A program made the translations under genes and the position numbers. A stretch of 64,000 bases of DNA, from the NCBI RefSeq assembly GCF_003573695.1, contig NC_039363.1:150382826-150446825 (forward strand). The letters run 5' to 3'. A model generated the notes under the pieces. The model worked only from the letters and a program-made list of their open reading frames with translations. It was not told the DNA's origin and made no database searches. The stretch's first letter is position 1. Each line of letters begins with the position of its first letter. Shown here piece after piece: positions 1 to 10,650 of this stretch. The DNA comes from Papaver somniferum (Eukaryota; Streptophyta; Magnoliopsida; Ranunculales; Papaveraceae).

Positions 1-676
1 CTACAAGTTATGATTCCATGTACTATGAGGTGATATACATACCATTTCATCTTTTACCATACTATGAAGTTTGCGACCAGAAGTATGAGCGTAATCATAT
101 CTTTTCCTTTTATTCTTATGCTTTTCTCTGGTTTTCTGCTGGGCTTCCTCTTTTTCATTGTCACAGAATTTTATCCAGTCCTGTTCTCTTACAGTTGGAG
201 GCATATGAACGATCCTTTCTTCATAGGTGTTATATGGATCGTGGTAGTCTTTCCTAAGATCCCACTTGAATCTCCTCCATATAGGAGCAATACCCTTTAT
301 AAAATTCATCTTACAAGTATCCGGTAATCAATACGATGTCTGAAAAACAGAGGTTCAGTTCTAACCAACAGTTTGACATAAATCAAGATAGCGCAAGATA
401 AGTATTTACCAGCAATTCAGTCCAAACATCATCTTTGTAGTTATCCGGAACATCCTTCCAAGTTTTGTAGGAGACAGGAACATGAGCGCGAATCAGAACG
501 CCCTTCAGGTGGCCGACTTTAGTTGCATTTTTCAAAACAGGAAGTCCATTTTCATCTACCACCACTTCTGCCATACTAACTTGTAAAGTAACATTTACCA
601 AACATCCATGTGTATAAGATATGTAACTTAGTGACATAGTGCAAGTGATATGATAGAACACAGAATCAAACTTCAT
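1..676 (-). pseudogene. Transposase_24 (Ptta/En/Spm) domain of the CACTA element, two segments
   Basis: The segment 676-383 contains RAHVPVSYKTWKDVP, the usual start of the plant Ptta/En/Spm transposase domain. The segment 309-1 continues with WRRFKWDLRKDYHDPY, then QDWIKFCDNEKEEAQQK and a basic KHKNKRKRYDYAHTSGRK stretch, matching the family pattern of W-x-x-K-x-x-L, D-W and N/H-K-x-x-R followed by H-x-x-G. The gap between them (310-382) is probably an intron. This is the most 3' coding part seen, and the product runs off the left edge. In the family it accompanies the tnp2 transposase and may help bind ends. Assignment rests on motif order by eye. Confidence 0.75.
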
Positions 677-771
677 ACAAAAAAAGAACCTTCTAAAACT
701 TCACAACTGATAAAAAAAAGTATCACAATCAGAAATACAGCACACAACTTGCAACGATGAAGGACATGATT

Positions 772-1476
772 CTAAACTAGAGCATCGATAGAGAAAATTT
801 TTTCCAAGCTCTCATTGTCAGTAAGAGCTGACTGATAACTAGTAGGGATCTCTAGCTGATCTACTGCGCAAGTTAACCTTTGTTGTGAATTCAAAACCAA
901 AAACCATCTCACTTCATCAAGATCCTTTGAGTAAAACACTTGAGTCGCTTCATATGCACGAATAAACGGCTCATCCGTCACTCTCTCTTTGCCTTGCAGC
1001 TTAGACAAGTTGACCTTTATTGAGCTCGAGACTGGATCAACTTTGCACCCATTATTCTTATCTTCAACTCTGACCCAATCAGAGTAAAAAACAACTTCCT
1101 CGAATTCCATATAATTCAACTTGATAATCTGTTTAATGACACCATAATAGGTAATTTCTGCTTCCACCAAATTTCTGTCAGTTGACTTTGCTCTATGTCT
1201 CGTAATGGCTTTCATAGACACACCACTGTTCTGTGTTAGGAAACCCTACTCATAATCATGATAGCTGAAAGCAAAGCCATTGGCTTGGTACTTTTTATAA
1301 GACTGCGCCTTGAAGAGGGGTCCTTGCACTAGTCGCCAAAGTATCGATTTTGTCTCTTTGGATTCTATCAACTGTAAGAGAACATTAGTGTCAGTTTCAC
1401 AACAAAAACCACAATAAGTTGGGAAATAAAGTAACTCTGAAGCTAACATATATATAGTACCTTGTCGCGTAACCAC
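772..1476 (-). pseudogene. DUF4216 domain of the CACTA transposase
   Basis: Two segments. At 1476-1246 the translation ends in LVQGPLFKAQSYKKYQANGF, the typical N-terminal part of DUF4216. At 1221-772 it reads AEITYYGVIKQIIKLNYMEF, then VVFYSDWVRVED, DEPFIRAYEATQVFYSKD and WFLVLN, the core of the family. An intron or frame change lies between 1222 and 1245. The function of DUF4216 is not known; it is found downstream of tnp2 in plant CACTA proteins, as here. Confidence 0.8.
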
Positions 1477-1626
1477 AAGAAAAAGGTTTTTGGCCCATTC
1501 TTGGAAGAAATATTTTCTTGACTATTAAAGTTATCGTTGTTCACATATAAATCATACTTCCTACAATCAAAGAACAGTCCAGCGATAATTAGATCGACAA
1601 TCCAATAATTAAAAAACATCTAACAA

Positions 1627-2662
1627 CTATGAAGTTAAAAAGTTGTACCTCTGCCATTCATCTATTTCCACATACTTAGACAGAACCCACCTACGAGCTT
1701 GCTGAAACTGTACTTGAGTTAAAGTCATAGGATTGGAAGTACTCAAAGGAATCTCATGGGAAAACTCATCATCATAATCTATAAAGGCATGTTGAGTGTG
1801 TTTATGAGTCCCACCACCATCATTTGATATGTCCTCCATACTGTACAAGATGGCTTCTAGCAACATATATCCTCTTCCAATGCATCCATTGATGTACCTT
1901 ATGTTGGGCACCAAACCTTTGTAACCTTTCATCAACCTACAAATATCATTCAGAAAAGTAGAAAGTTCAGAAATGATAACAAAACACTCAAGTTACACAT
2001 TAAACAACGAGGTAACTAAGTTCTGGTAATTACCTCTCAAATGGATACATCCATCTAAATCTGATAGGACCGCAAATCAAAGCTTCATCAGCTAAATGCA
2101 CCATCAAGTGGATACTTATAACAAAGAAGGAAGGAGGAAAGTACTTTTCCAATACACAGATTTCTTCCACAAGAGCAGATTTTGCTTTTAAAAGTTGATC
2201 TCTGTTGATAACCTTCGCGCACAAAATTTTGAAAAACAAACTTATCAGAAGAAGAGAAATTCGCAGATCTTTAGGTAGTGAAGGGGATGCATGAACTAGT
2301 AACGGAAAAAAATATTACATAAGGACATGATAATCATGAGACTTTAAGTTCTTTAACTCAGGAGGATCAACACTGACGCTATTGTGAAGATTGGAACAAA
2401 AAACAGTTGGCACCTTTAAGTTCTTCAATGTAGTACAAAATGAAAGTTTCTCTTTTTTCGTCATTGAAAAAGGAGCATCTTCCATTGTTGTTTTACCAGA
2501 CACATCATCCACTTTCAACAATAGCTTCTTTTTAAACCCCATTGCTTCCATATCTCTGCGCGCACTAGTACCATCCTTTGACTTGTTTCCACCCATGATC
2601 GTGTTAACAAGATGCTCAGTTATGTTTTTCTCTGTACGCATAACATCTGTATTATGTCGCAC
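1627..2662 (-). pseudogene. DUF4218 region of the CACTA transposase, fragmented
   Basis: Three pieces are read on the minus strand. 2662-2315 starts with RHNTDVMRTEKNITEHLVNT (the end of tnp2, cf. the usual HNLDVMHIEKNV) and finishes in LKNLKSHDYHVLM, the start of DUF4218. 2239-2030 has LEKYFPPSFFVISIHLMVHL and PIRFRWMYPFER, the DUF4218 core. 1935-1627 begins MKGYKGLVPNIRYINGCIGRGY, the DUF4218 end. The breaks at 2240-2314 and 1936-2029 look like introns or decay. The domain is joined to tnp2 in intact plant CACTA elements. Confidence 0.8.
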
Positions 2663-2674
2663 CAGATTTGAACT

Positions 2675-3900
2675 TCAATTCGGCAGATCATAAAGAATAG
2701 ATCTTCGAGAAAATAAGGAGTGGTCATGAACCTCAGCATCAACATCAGTTTCCCCTTCAGGTACTCTTTTACGTTTCAGTTTACTTGCTACCGATGGTTG
2801 TTTACCCTTACCAACCTTGGTTCTGATATTAGCTACAATCTCTTGAATCTGAAACCCTGTCAGTGGCCATGGTGCTGAACCGTGCTCTACCCCTCCCGGG
2901 AAATTGGTTTTGTCATCTCGATAGTTATGCTTTGCTGGCAGCCATCTTCGGTGTCCCATATAACAAATCTTCTTAGTGAATGGAAGATATTCAGAAACTG
3001 TTCCTTTTCCAGAAGTTGGACAAGCATAGTCCCTAATGCCGGGAAATCATGAATAGCCCACAATAATCTTGCTCTCATCAGAAACTCGATTTTAGTGAAA
3101 GCGTAGTATGTGATTACACCTTCATTTCATAACTGTATCAATTCTTCTATTAGTGGTTGCAAGTATACATCTATGTCTTTCCCTGGTGTTTTTGGACCCG
3201 ATATGAGCAAACATAGCATTGCGAACTCTCGTTTCATGCACAATGAAATCTCGTTTCCCTGGTTGTACGGATAGATAATTACAGGCCAACAACTGTGACT
3301 AGGACCGAAACACCCATTCGGGTTGAAGCCATCAGTTGATATCCCTAATGTTACATTCCTTGGTTTCTTAGCAAATTCAAGTAAAAAATTATCTGCACAT
3401 CGCCAGGCGGAAGAATTGACTGGATGACGCATAACATTTCCATCTGACTGTGCTCTGTAATGCCAATGCATTGCCTCTGCTATCCATGGTATGCTATAGA
3501 ACCTTTGCAGCCTTTTTATCAATGGAAAATGTCTTAACGTCTTGCGAGAAACTTGCGTAAGCTTCCTATCATCATTACAAACCTTCTCATACCTAGGTTC
3601 TTGACACACAAGACACTTAACCAATGATGCATGATCCTTCCAGTATAAAATAAAATCATTGATGCATGCATCATAGGTTATGTAGTCCATCCCCAGTTCT
3701 TGTATCAACTTTTTTATATCATGGAACTTACAGGGCAGTGTATTTCCATCAGGAAGCAACTCCTTAAACAATTCTAAGAGTGCAGTGACACCATTGTCAG
3801 AAAATCCATATTGGGTCTTTCAGTTTAATAGCAACATACAATGGTGTCTTTTCCTTAGGACATGAAGGATACAAAGGATCTCTAGCACGCTCATAAAAAT
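2675..3900 (-). pseudogene. tnp2 transposase (Transposase_21) of the CACTA element
   Basis: This is the catalytic-type core of plant CACTA transposases. At 3771-3127 it carries a cysteine pair (CLVCQEPRY), LRHFPLIKRLQRFY, WHYRAQSDGNVMRHP, LGISTDGFNPNGCFG, WPVIIYPYN and GPKTPGKDIDVYLQPLIEEL, all hallmark tnp2 motifs. At 3078-2887 the MRARLLWAIHDFPALG motif follows, and at 2959-2675 MGHRRWLPAKHNYR. The reading frame changes near 3780-3890, between 3126 and 3078, and near 2940, so the protein is interrupted several times. It should recognise and cut the element ends when intact; here it is a relic. Confidence 0.88.
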
Positions 3901-4107
3901 CTCTTTTTTCTTGCTACTACTAGTTCCATCATCTTTGTGAACCTTACTGTGTACGCCAACATTCTCATCTACACTACAAGCAGGATTAAAGTTCTTAGCA
4001 AAACCTTCCACATTCTCAGCTGAATTTCCTAGATTGTCAACTCTAATTCCTACGTTTTCAACTGCAACTCCTACATTATCACTTCTAGGTTTATCTTTAT
4101 GTGACTT

Positions 4108-4347
4108 TTACCCATGGAAACGCCACTTTGTATAAGTCAATTGAACACCATTCTTGACCAAATGATAATAAATTTCACCTAAAGACAGAGGTCCTTTACC
4201 ATTCTTACAACTGTTACAAGGACATGAGAACTTCGTTCCGCCACCACCATTTTTACGCACAAACTCTATGAATGATCTTACACCTTCTATGTATTGAACA
4301 AAAGTACACACACATTTCATCCAACCTTTATCAACCATTGATGACAT
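4108..4347 (-). pseudogene. Transposase-associated domain (Transpos_assoc) of the CACTA element
   Basis: The 79-residue translation has the family pattern: DKGWMKC, FIEFV, a CPCNSCKN zinc-type cysteine cluster, EIYYHLVKNG and Y-T-K-WRFHG at the end. This small domain is the N-terminal module of plant CACTA transposases, just upstream of tnp2. The start Met at 4347 is plausible because MSSMVDKGWM resembles other family starts. The spacer 3900-4107 to tnp2 holds repeated xTPNV/DN-like low-complexity sequence and frame breaks. Confidence 0.82.
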
Positions 4348-4604
4348 GTTTAATACCTACAACTGTAATAACTTAATGATATCTATGTTAACATTCAGGT
4401 AAAGTACTAACCCTCTTAACAATACTACTAAAGCAATATCATCAAAACGTCAATAACTACCGACTTAAAGAGAGGACGACTCATTACCAAAAGACAATCA
4501 AAATAGATATGTTATTCAAGTTCAAGCTCAGGTCAAAAAAAGCTCCCATGATCAAGACGTGGTTACACAGGGGATTTGCACATATGTACTTGCAAGTTTC
4601 CCTT

Positions 4605-4849
4605 AGCATATGATTCAACAAAAATCTAGACTCGTGTAAATATTTCATCAACAAATAGTGTTCAAGACTACATGAATTGCTCTGAACCATTTATATATTC
4701 AACACACAACACTTAATGGATAAGGGCAGCATATGATTCAACGAAAATCTAGCTTCGTGTAAAGTTATCATCCACAAAGAGTGTTCAAGACTACATGAAT
4801 TGCTCTGCACCATTTATATATTCAACACACAACACTTAATGGATAAGGG
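4605..4849. repeat. Tandem duplication, two units of about 123 bp
   Basis: 4605-4727 and 4728-4849 are near-identical direct copies. Both start AGCATATGATTCAAC and end CACTTAATGGATAAGGG. The duplication is in the 5' non-coding part of the CACTA element, upstream of the transposase-associated exon. Confidence 0.9.
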
Positions 4850-5144
4850 AAACAAATAATTTTATAGATCACTGAACTCTGACACTCACTGAAAACACTT
4901 ATCTTGAGATTATACATCTAGCATAGAAAACATTTGAAATTTGACACTCACTGAAAACAAGTCAAAATCGAAACAATTGAAAACCCAAATCTCAGTTACA
5001 ACCAACTGACCTAAAAATTAAACCCAATGAATAAAACAAATGCATGAAAAAGGATAATACCTGGGTTATTGTTTCACAAACAACTGCAGTAAAATAAATC
5101 CCAGATTAGTGCTTCTACCTGCAGTAAAATAAATGAAAATCATT

Positions 5145-5330
5145 AAAAGCAAAACCTAATTACCAAAACCCTAAAAGAAAGATGACCTAATTATCTTGCA
5201 GAGGTATCAAAACCCTAAAAGAAATATGACCTAATTATCAATCGTGCAGAGATGTCAAAACCTAATTACAATCAAAACCTAATTATCAAAACCCTAAAAG
5301 AAGATAATCTAATTATCAATCTTACCAAAT
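5145..5330. repeat. Short imperfect tandem repeats, AAAACCCTAAAAGAA type
   Basis: The block CAAAACCCTAAAAGAA followed by TGACCTAATTATC recurs at about 5165, 5210 and 5287, with partial copies between. It lies in the CACTA 5' region just inside the subterminal repeats. No gene is seen here; a 68-codon frame on the minus strand at 5322-5528 is low in complexity and not convincing. Confidence 0.65.
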
Positions 5331-5555
5331 AATTACTGGCGGATCTAGATGGAGGTTAATGACAGAAAATAATGCACAGCAAAGAGTAGTTGAGATGGAG
5401 TTAAGAAACTGACATGGAGACAGAGAAGTAAATGGAGATGGAGTTTGGGAGAGAAGACTGAAGAGAGAAAAGAAGATAAGGTTTCTGCGGTGTAGGAAAA
5501 GGGGAAAAAATGTACACCCTCTTTTCACACGATGCTCAGGAGGGTGTTACCGAGT

Positions 5556-5749
5556 GTTACTCTGCACACGGTTCTTTCACACGATTTTTTCCTAGAAGTT
5601 ACTAATCGTAACCCGGGATGGGCCGTCACTAAACTAGTAAAATTTCATAACCAAATCATGGCCGTTACTAAATTTTCGTAACTGAAAATTCCGGTCACGA
5701 ATTCGTAACGGCTACATGTTGGTTACGAATTTTAGTTACTTTCTACAGA
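5556..5749 (-). repeat. CACTA 5' subterminal repeat region and degenerate terminus
   Basis: Motifs of the form CGTAAC / GTTACGAATT occur repeatedly and in both orientations between about 5600 and 5745 (AATCGTAAC, CCGTTACTAA, TTCGTAACT, TTCGTAACGG, GGTTACGAATT, AGTTACTTTC). Such clustered short motifs next to the terminus are the usual binding sites of CACTA transposase accessory protein. The outermost bases read TTTCTACAG on the plus strand. Confidence 0.6.
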
Positions 5750-6794
5750 ATATGATAAAACAAAAGTTAAAGCCTTTTATGTCATTATGAAAATATTGAT
5801 GGAAGAAAGGATGCACTTTTGTTTACAAGGATTAAGTTTGTTATATGTCATTTTGAAAATAGTGATGAAAAATAGAATGAATCCTTGTTTATTTCGCAGT
5901 ATTGGTCTATCTCCGATCCACATCTTTATGTATATACTGTGTTGCTCCGTAAGTTCTCTTATGTCGAGCATGGCCAATTGAATTGATCATTTTTGTGGTT
6001 GATTCAATTGAGATTTTTGGATACAAATTCATGTTTTCATGTGATTTGGTTATATCCAAAGAAATCCTTCTTTTCTTGTAAAAGCAAGGTCGCCCTTGTT
6101 GTTCTTTCGGGAATGACATTTTATGGGGGAGAGTTCTTTTTTGAACTTGTGATTTATTGCCAAATCTTTGTGGGGAGTGAAGCTATGGAATATTATAGGG
6201 GTTATCTTGTACCTTTATAAACTCCTTGATGAATGCATTTAGCTTCGGCTTTATGATTGTATCTAAATAAGTTTGTATGTTATTCTCTTTTGGTCATGAA
6301 GAATCTCTATGAAAATTTCATGAGGATCCCACTAGTTTTCGTACCTTTGCCAATTTATATTGAAAAAAGGGGGAGAATTAATGTGTAGTTTCATACTATA
6401 AATACATATGATTTACGGATCATTATGTAAGGGGGAATGGTTTTCATGTCGAGATGAAGTATTGACTAATGGGGAGTGATATATATCACCATAGTATTGT
6501 TGTCAAAGTTGTGATACAATTGGACTTTGATGCTGTGTAATAATACTATGACACTGTATAACAATGATCGAGAGCACTTGTTTTCTCATTGTTATCTCTA
6601 CGGATCTTCAACAACTATGATGCTGAGTTAAACACGTTTAGAATCATGGAGTACTTGGAAGTGACGAAGATTTCAAGTCTTGTTTACGATGCCAAGGAGA
6701 TCAAGCATTTGGATGAGAAGCTACAAAGTTTTTATTTATTTTGTAATCCATATGTATTGATAGTTTTGTCACTAAAATTAACTAAGGGGGAGTT
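5750..6794 (+). mobile_element. Sirevirus-like Copia element, remnant of internal 3' region
   Basis: No protein is coded here. The stretch matches, in reverse, the non-coding internal region of the element at 31027-39565: for example GCAGTATTG followed by TCCGATCCA near 5900, and TATGTATTGATAGTTTTGTC near 6750, which recurs reversed near 33400. It holds repeated polypurine motifs GGGGGAG or close variants at 6369, 6431 and 6786, a Sirevirus habit. The last one abuts the 3' LTR. The left side is cut by the CACTA element. Confidence 0.78.
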
Positions 6795-7484
6795 TGTTAG
6801 AGTACTGCTCGGTTGAACTCGCATACGTTGCTATCTCAAGCATATTTGTCAATATTAGTGATCAAAACTATAAGTCTTGATTTCTAGCCTATTTATAGAT
6901 GTCACGGAATAGGACATAGATCGTGTAGTTGAGCATTTAGACATCACGTCTTTCATCATTTGAAGACGAAGAACTACTAAGGGGAGCTTGTGGAACTTCA
7001 TCAACAAAAGGTATGTGGAGACTGAAACTCACCTATCACTTGGAAAGTCTATTTTTACTCTATCTCCTATATTGAGACGTAAGTCGTATTACGATATAGT
7101 TTTCTATTATACACATTTGAGATTTCGAGATGAGTTTAACTCGCTTACATATTTCTAGAAATATGTGTTGGCAAGCTTTCGCTTCGACCAAGTTCATCTT
7201 ATATTCTTGACGAAAGTCAGAATATGTTCATGTGAAAATTTCCAAGTAACATCTTACATGGTTTGTGTGATACAATAATTTGGTGTAGACTTGGAATGTT
7301 TCGTTATGATTATATCAATATCTTGAAAATTGCTTTGATGCTGATAGTGTGTGAAAACGTCTATTGTCACCCTCTAAGAAAGTTTCAATGATTGAAATAA
7401 AGAGTTTAGAATCAAGTAACCATGTTTGGATATAAACATAGTGTGTTCACACATTTGTGTATAAGTCCAAAACCGGGAACCTGA

Positions 7485-7688
7485 AGTATGCGTACCCGTA
7501 TGCGTACTGGCGGTTGTTGGATGTATGGGAAAGTATGCGTACCCGTACGCATACTGACGGAAGTCTCACGTCCGTGAATTTCTGCTGGAGTTTGGAAGTG
7601 TTAGTTGGCATGCGCACCCGTACGCGTACTGGCGTAACCAAACTCGGCCCGGCTACTTAAGTATGCATACCCGTTTCCGTACTTGAGT
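7485..7688. repeat. LTR minisatellite, AGTATGCGTACCCGTACGCATACTG type
   Basis: Four spaced copies begin at about 7485, 7532, 7608 and 7660. Each holds a near-palindrome built from GTATGCGTAC and GTACGCATAC around a CCC step. It lies about 690-890 bp into the LTR. The LTRs at 31027 and 37218 carry a different motif at about the same place. Confidence 0.85.
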
Positions 7689-8142
7689 GGGTTACTTTCT
7701 AAAGTCGGTTGTGTACATGAACTTAAATATTTATATAATAAGGAATGCAATCTTTACAAACCGTGGCTATAATGTTCATGAATTGATTCGAGTGAATCAA
7801 ACCGATTTTGCTTCAATTGTGTTCTTGTATACTTCTATGAGAATATAACAATTTAACGACTCTTTAACTAGTTTCATTTGAGTCATTTGAACTAGTTATG
7901 GTTAAGATGAATAAGGTTGATATGATATTAATCATATGAATAACTTCGGTTAACTATTATTGAGTCAACATGGTCTACACGTTTGGGTACGGTTACATAA
8001 ACCTAAATGTGTGTGTAACAAGCTAAGTTCGATCTAACGGTTGAAAAATATTAGCTTGGTCGAATCAGGTTTTTCATCTAACGGTGATTATTGAATGCTT
8101 TGTTACCAAGGTAACTTGTATTGCAAACCCTAATTTGAAAAC

Positions 8143-8150
8143 TATATAAA
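8143..8150 (+). promoter_or_regulatory. Putative LTR TATA box
   Basis: TATATAAA sits in a CTATATAAAGGAGAA context, about 1.35 kb into the LTR. The corresponding reversed sequence occurs in the related LTRs near 32158 and 38340. Confidence 0.55.
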
Positions 8151-9282
8151 GGAGAACTCTAGCAACTGGGAAACCTAATCCCCACACCTCATATGTGTTA
8201 CTAGTTGCATCAACTAGAGTCGATTCTCCTTTAACCTTAAGTTTATATCGAGACCCTGTAGGTTAAAGACTTCATTGGGATTGCAAAGGCGGACCCAACT
8301 ATTTTCTTTGTAGTTGCGTGTTCTGATCTTGCCTGATTCTATCATTTGAGTACTATCTTCACTAAGATTTGCTCGAGATTTAATCTCCGATAGGCAAGAT
8401 AAAAAGTAATCACAAACACCTTCGTCTCATCGTTTGTGATTTCACAATATCTAGTTTCACCATCATATGATTTAGATTATTGTGAGGTGATTGTAGCACT
8501 AGACTGTTCGGGAATATAAGTCTGGTTTATCAATTGGTTCCTGTTCACCTTGATTTATCAAAAGACGGAACAAAAACTCATAGGTATATCTGTGAGAGAC
8601 ATATTTATCTATTCCAATATACTTTTTTTGTGTGAGACAGATTTTTTTATCAAGTTTTCGACTTTGGGTCGTAGCAACTCTTAGTTGTGGTTGAGATCAG
8701 CTAAGGGAATCAAGTGAGTAGCATCCTGCTGGGATCAGAGACGTAAGGAGCGCAACTGTACCTTGAGTCAGTGTGAGATTGATTAGGGATCAACTACAGT
8801 CCAGTCCGAAGTTCATTGGTAGTAGGCTAGTGTCTGTAGCGTCTTAATACAGTGTGGTGTTCAAGATGGACTAGGTCCCGGGGTTTTTCTTCATTTGCGG
8901 TTTTCCTCGTTAACAAAATTATGGTGTCTGTGTTATTTCTTTTCCGTACTATATTTTGTTATATAATTGAAATATCACAGGTTGTGCGTTGAGTCGATCA
9001 ATTGGGAAATCCAACCTTTGGTTGTTGATTGAAATTGATTGATCCTTGAATACTGGTCTTTGGTACCGTTCAAGTTATTCTTCTTATATTCAATCGGGCT
9101 CGCAGATTTTTATTTTCTGATTGCGGATTGAATTAAGAGATAGAGATATTAAACTCGTTGATATACTTTTCTCTAGATTGAGTCTGACTGTCTAGTTGAT
9201 TCTCTAGAAAGTATATTGGAGTAAGTCCTCTCAGATTTCCAAACGAATTGTTGGGTGTGGTTGTTAGACCCCCGTATTTTCA

Positions 9283-10650
9283 GTTTCCTCTGAGTTGTTG
9301 CAGATATTGCAGTGACTTTCACTATTACTGTTGAAACGAGAAGTTTTGTCTCTTGTTTGAATGATATCCTTAAGGCACTTCCAAAACTTGATTCTGCACG
9401 GCATTTTCATCTTCCAAATCTTTTTCCATATTTCTTTTGGGACTGTGTTAACAGCTTCTTGTTGAGAAACATGACTTTCCACTAGTTTATTATAAGCACT
9501 TTTAACAGTGAATAATCCATCTTTAGTAGGCCTCCATCTGATATATCTTCTTCATTTGGATTTATCGGCATTTTTGCATATTTATCTGCCACTTCTGAAG
9601 TAAATGAATTTTACAATAGAATTAAGTCCCAATCAGAAGTATTAGGAAGTATAAGTTCTTTCACAAAGACATAACTCATGTGACCAGGACAAGAAGGAGT
9701 AGGTAGAGTATCCATATTAATGATCCATATGTCATGCCAGATTCTAGTTTTTTCTCCACTGTTGACTTCCATACAAGTGTTTTCCTGTAGATTTTTAAGT
9801 CCTACTTCCACTCTTTTCCATATCCAGGATGAATTACTCTTTTCAGCAGTGATATGTAGAAAATACTCATTTTTGAAGTACTTAGCTCTCAAAACTTTGA
9901 GACATAGAAGATCAGATTTGGTACATATCCTCCAAGCAAGCTTAATTCATAAAGCATGATTTAGCAGTTCCAGATTTCTAAATGCAAGACCTTCAAATTC
10001 CTTATGGACACATAAATTATTCCTAGAGATAGGATTATAACCCTTATTAGCTTTATACCCCAGAAAAATTTCCTCTGTTGAGTGTCCAATTTCTTAACAA
10101 GTTTTTTTGGGAATTTCAAAAGTGCTCATTTGATATACTGGTATTTCATTCAGCACAACTTTTATCATAGTAACTCTACCAGCCTGACACATTGTACTTC
10201 CTTTCCAGTTGGCAAGTCTTCTTTCAAAAGCAATATTAATTTTCTCAAAAGAATTAACTTTGAATTTACTAATAAAGAGTGGAGAACCAAGATACTTCTC
10301 CTTATTGTCCATATTTTAACTCCAAGGATATGACTAAGAGCGTCACATATTGAAGGATCCACATTATTGCTAAATAAAATGGATGATTTGTCAAAATTAA
10401 TGACCTAACCAAATTGTGAACTGAAGTCCTCAATGACTTGAAGAAGATTAGTCGCACTGGTTAAATTTGCATGAGTAAAAAATAATACAATCATCTGCAA
10501 ATAACAAATTATTAAGTAGGGAGACAAAGGATCTCCTTGCCTTATTCCTCTTGAAGGGTTGAATTCTGAGCAAGGAGAACCTTTAAGAAGTACGGAGAGG
10601 GATGTAGTGCTAATACACTGTTGAATATGTGAATTCTAGTTTTAGACATT
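9283..10650 (-). pseudogene. LINE reverse transcriptase/zf-RVT remnant
   Basis: On the minus strand from high to low: SRGIRQGDPLSPYL near 10560-10520, the remains of an ADD-type catalytic motif with frame changes near 10480, then RRLANWKGSTMCQAGRVTMI and YQMSTFEIPKK (10312-10094), an AKYFKNEYF / WIWKRVEVGL section (9892-9611), and zf-RVT with IWKMKMPCRIKFWKCLKDII and CNICNN (9482-9264). This is the plant L1-type order. About 40-45 residues are missing before the catalytic motif, and several frames are broken. The left end is cut at 9283 by the Sirevirus-like LTR; the right end fades near 10650, as expected for a 5'-truncated LINE. Confidence 0.85.

Larger units (their letters stand above)
1..5749 (-). 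mobile_element. CACTA (En/Spm) DNA transposon, partial and decayed
   Basis: Reading the minus strand from high to low coordinates gives the standard plant CACTA order: transposase-associated zinc domain, tnp2 transposase (Transposase_21), DUF4218, DUF4216, then a plant transposase Ptta/En/Spm (Transposase_24) domain. The 5' end lies near 5749, where the minus strand reads CTGTAGAAAGTAACTAA, close to a CACTGTAGAAA-type terminus with its first bases changed. It is followed by a cluster of GTTACGAAT-like subterminal motifs. The 3' end lies left of the window. Frameshifts and stops break the transposase, so this copy is probably inactive. It directly abuts the internal region of a Sirevirus-like element at 5750, which suggests it inserted into that element. 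Confidence 0.88.
6795..9282 (+). repeat. Sirevirus-like 3' LTR, plus orientation
   Basis: It begins TGTTAGAGTACTGCTCGG right after the polypurine tract AAGGGGGAGTT and ends GTTAGACCCCCGTATTTTCA, giving TG...CA ends over 2488 bp. Start and end match the LTRs at 31027-33370 and 37218-39565, which are in the opposite orientation. It contains a TATA box near 8143 and a minisatellite at 7485-7688. The right edge joins a minus-strand LINE, so the element inserted into that LINE. Confidence 0.88.

Noticed and set aside
7485..7688. CRISPR-like spaced repeats
   Set aside because: This is plant nuclear DNA inside an LTR; units are degenerate, spacers irregular, and no cas genes exist. The same applies to the other LTR arrays.
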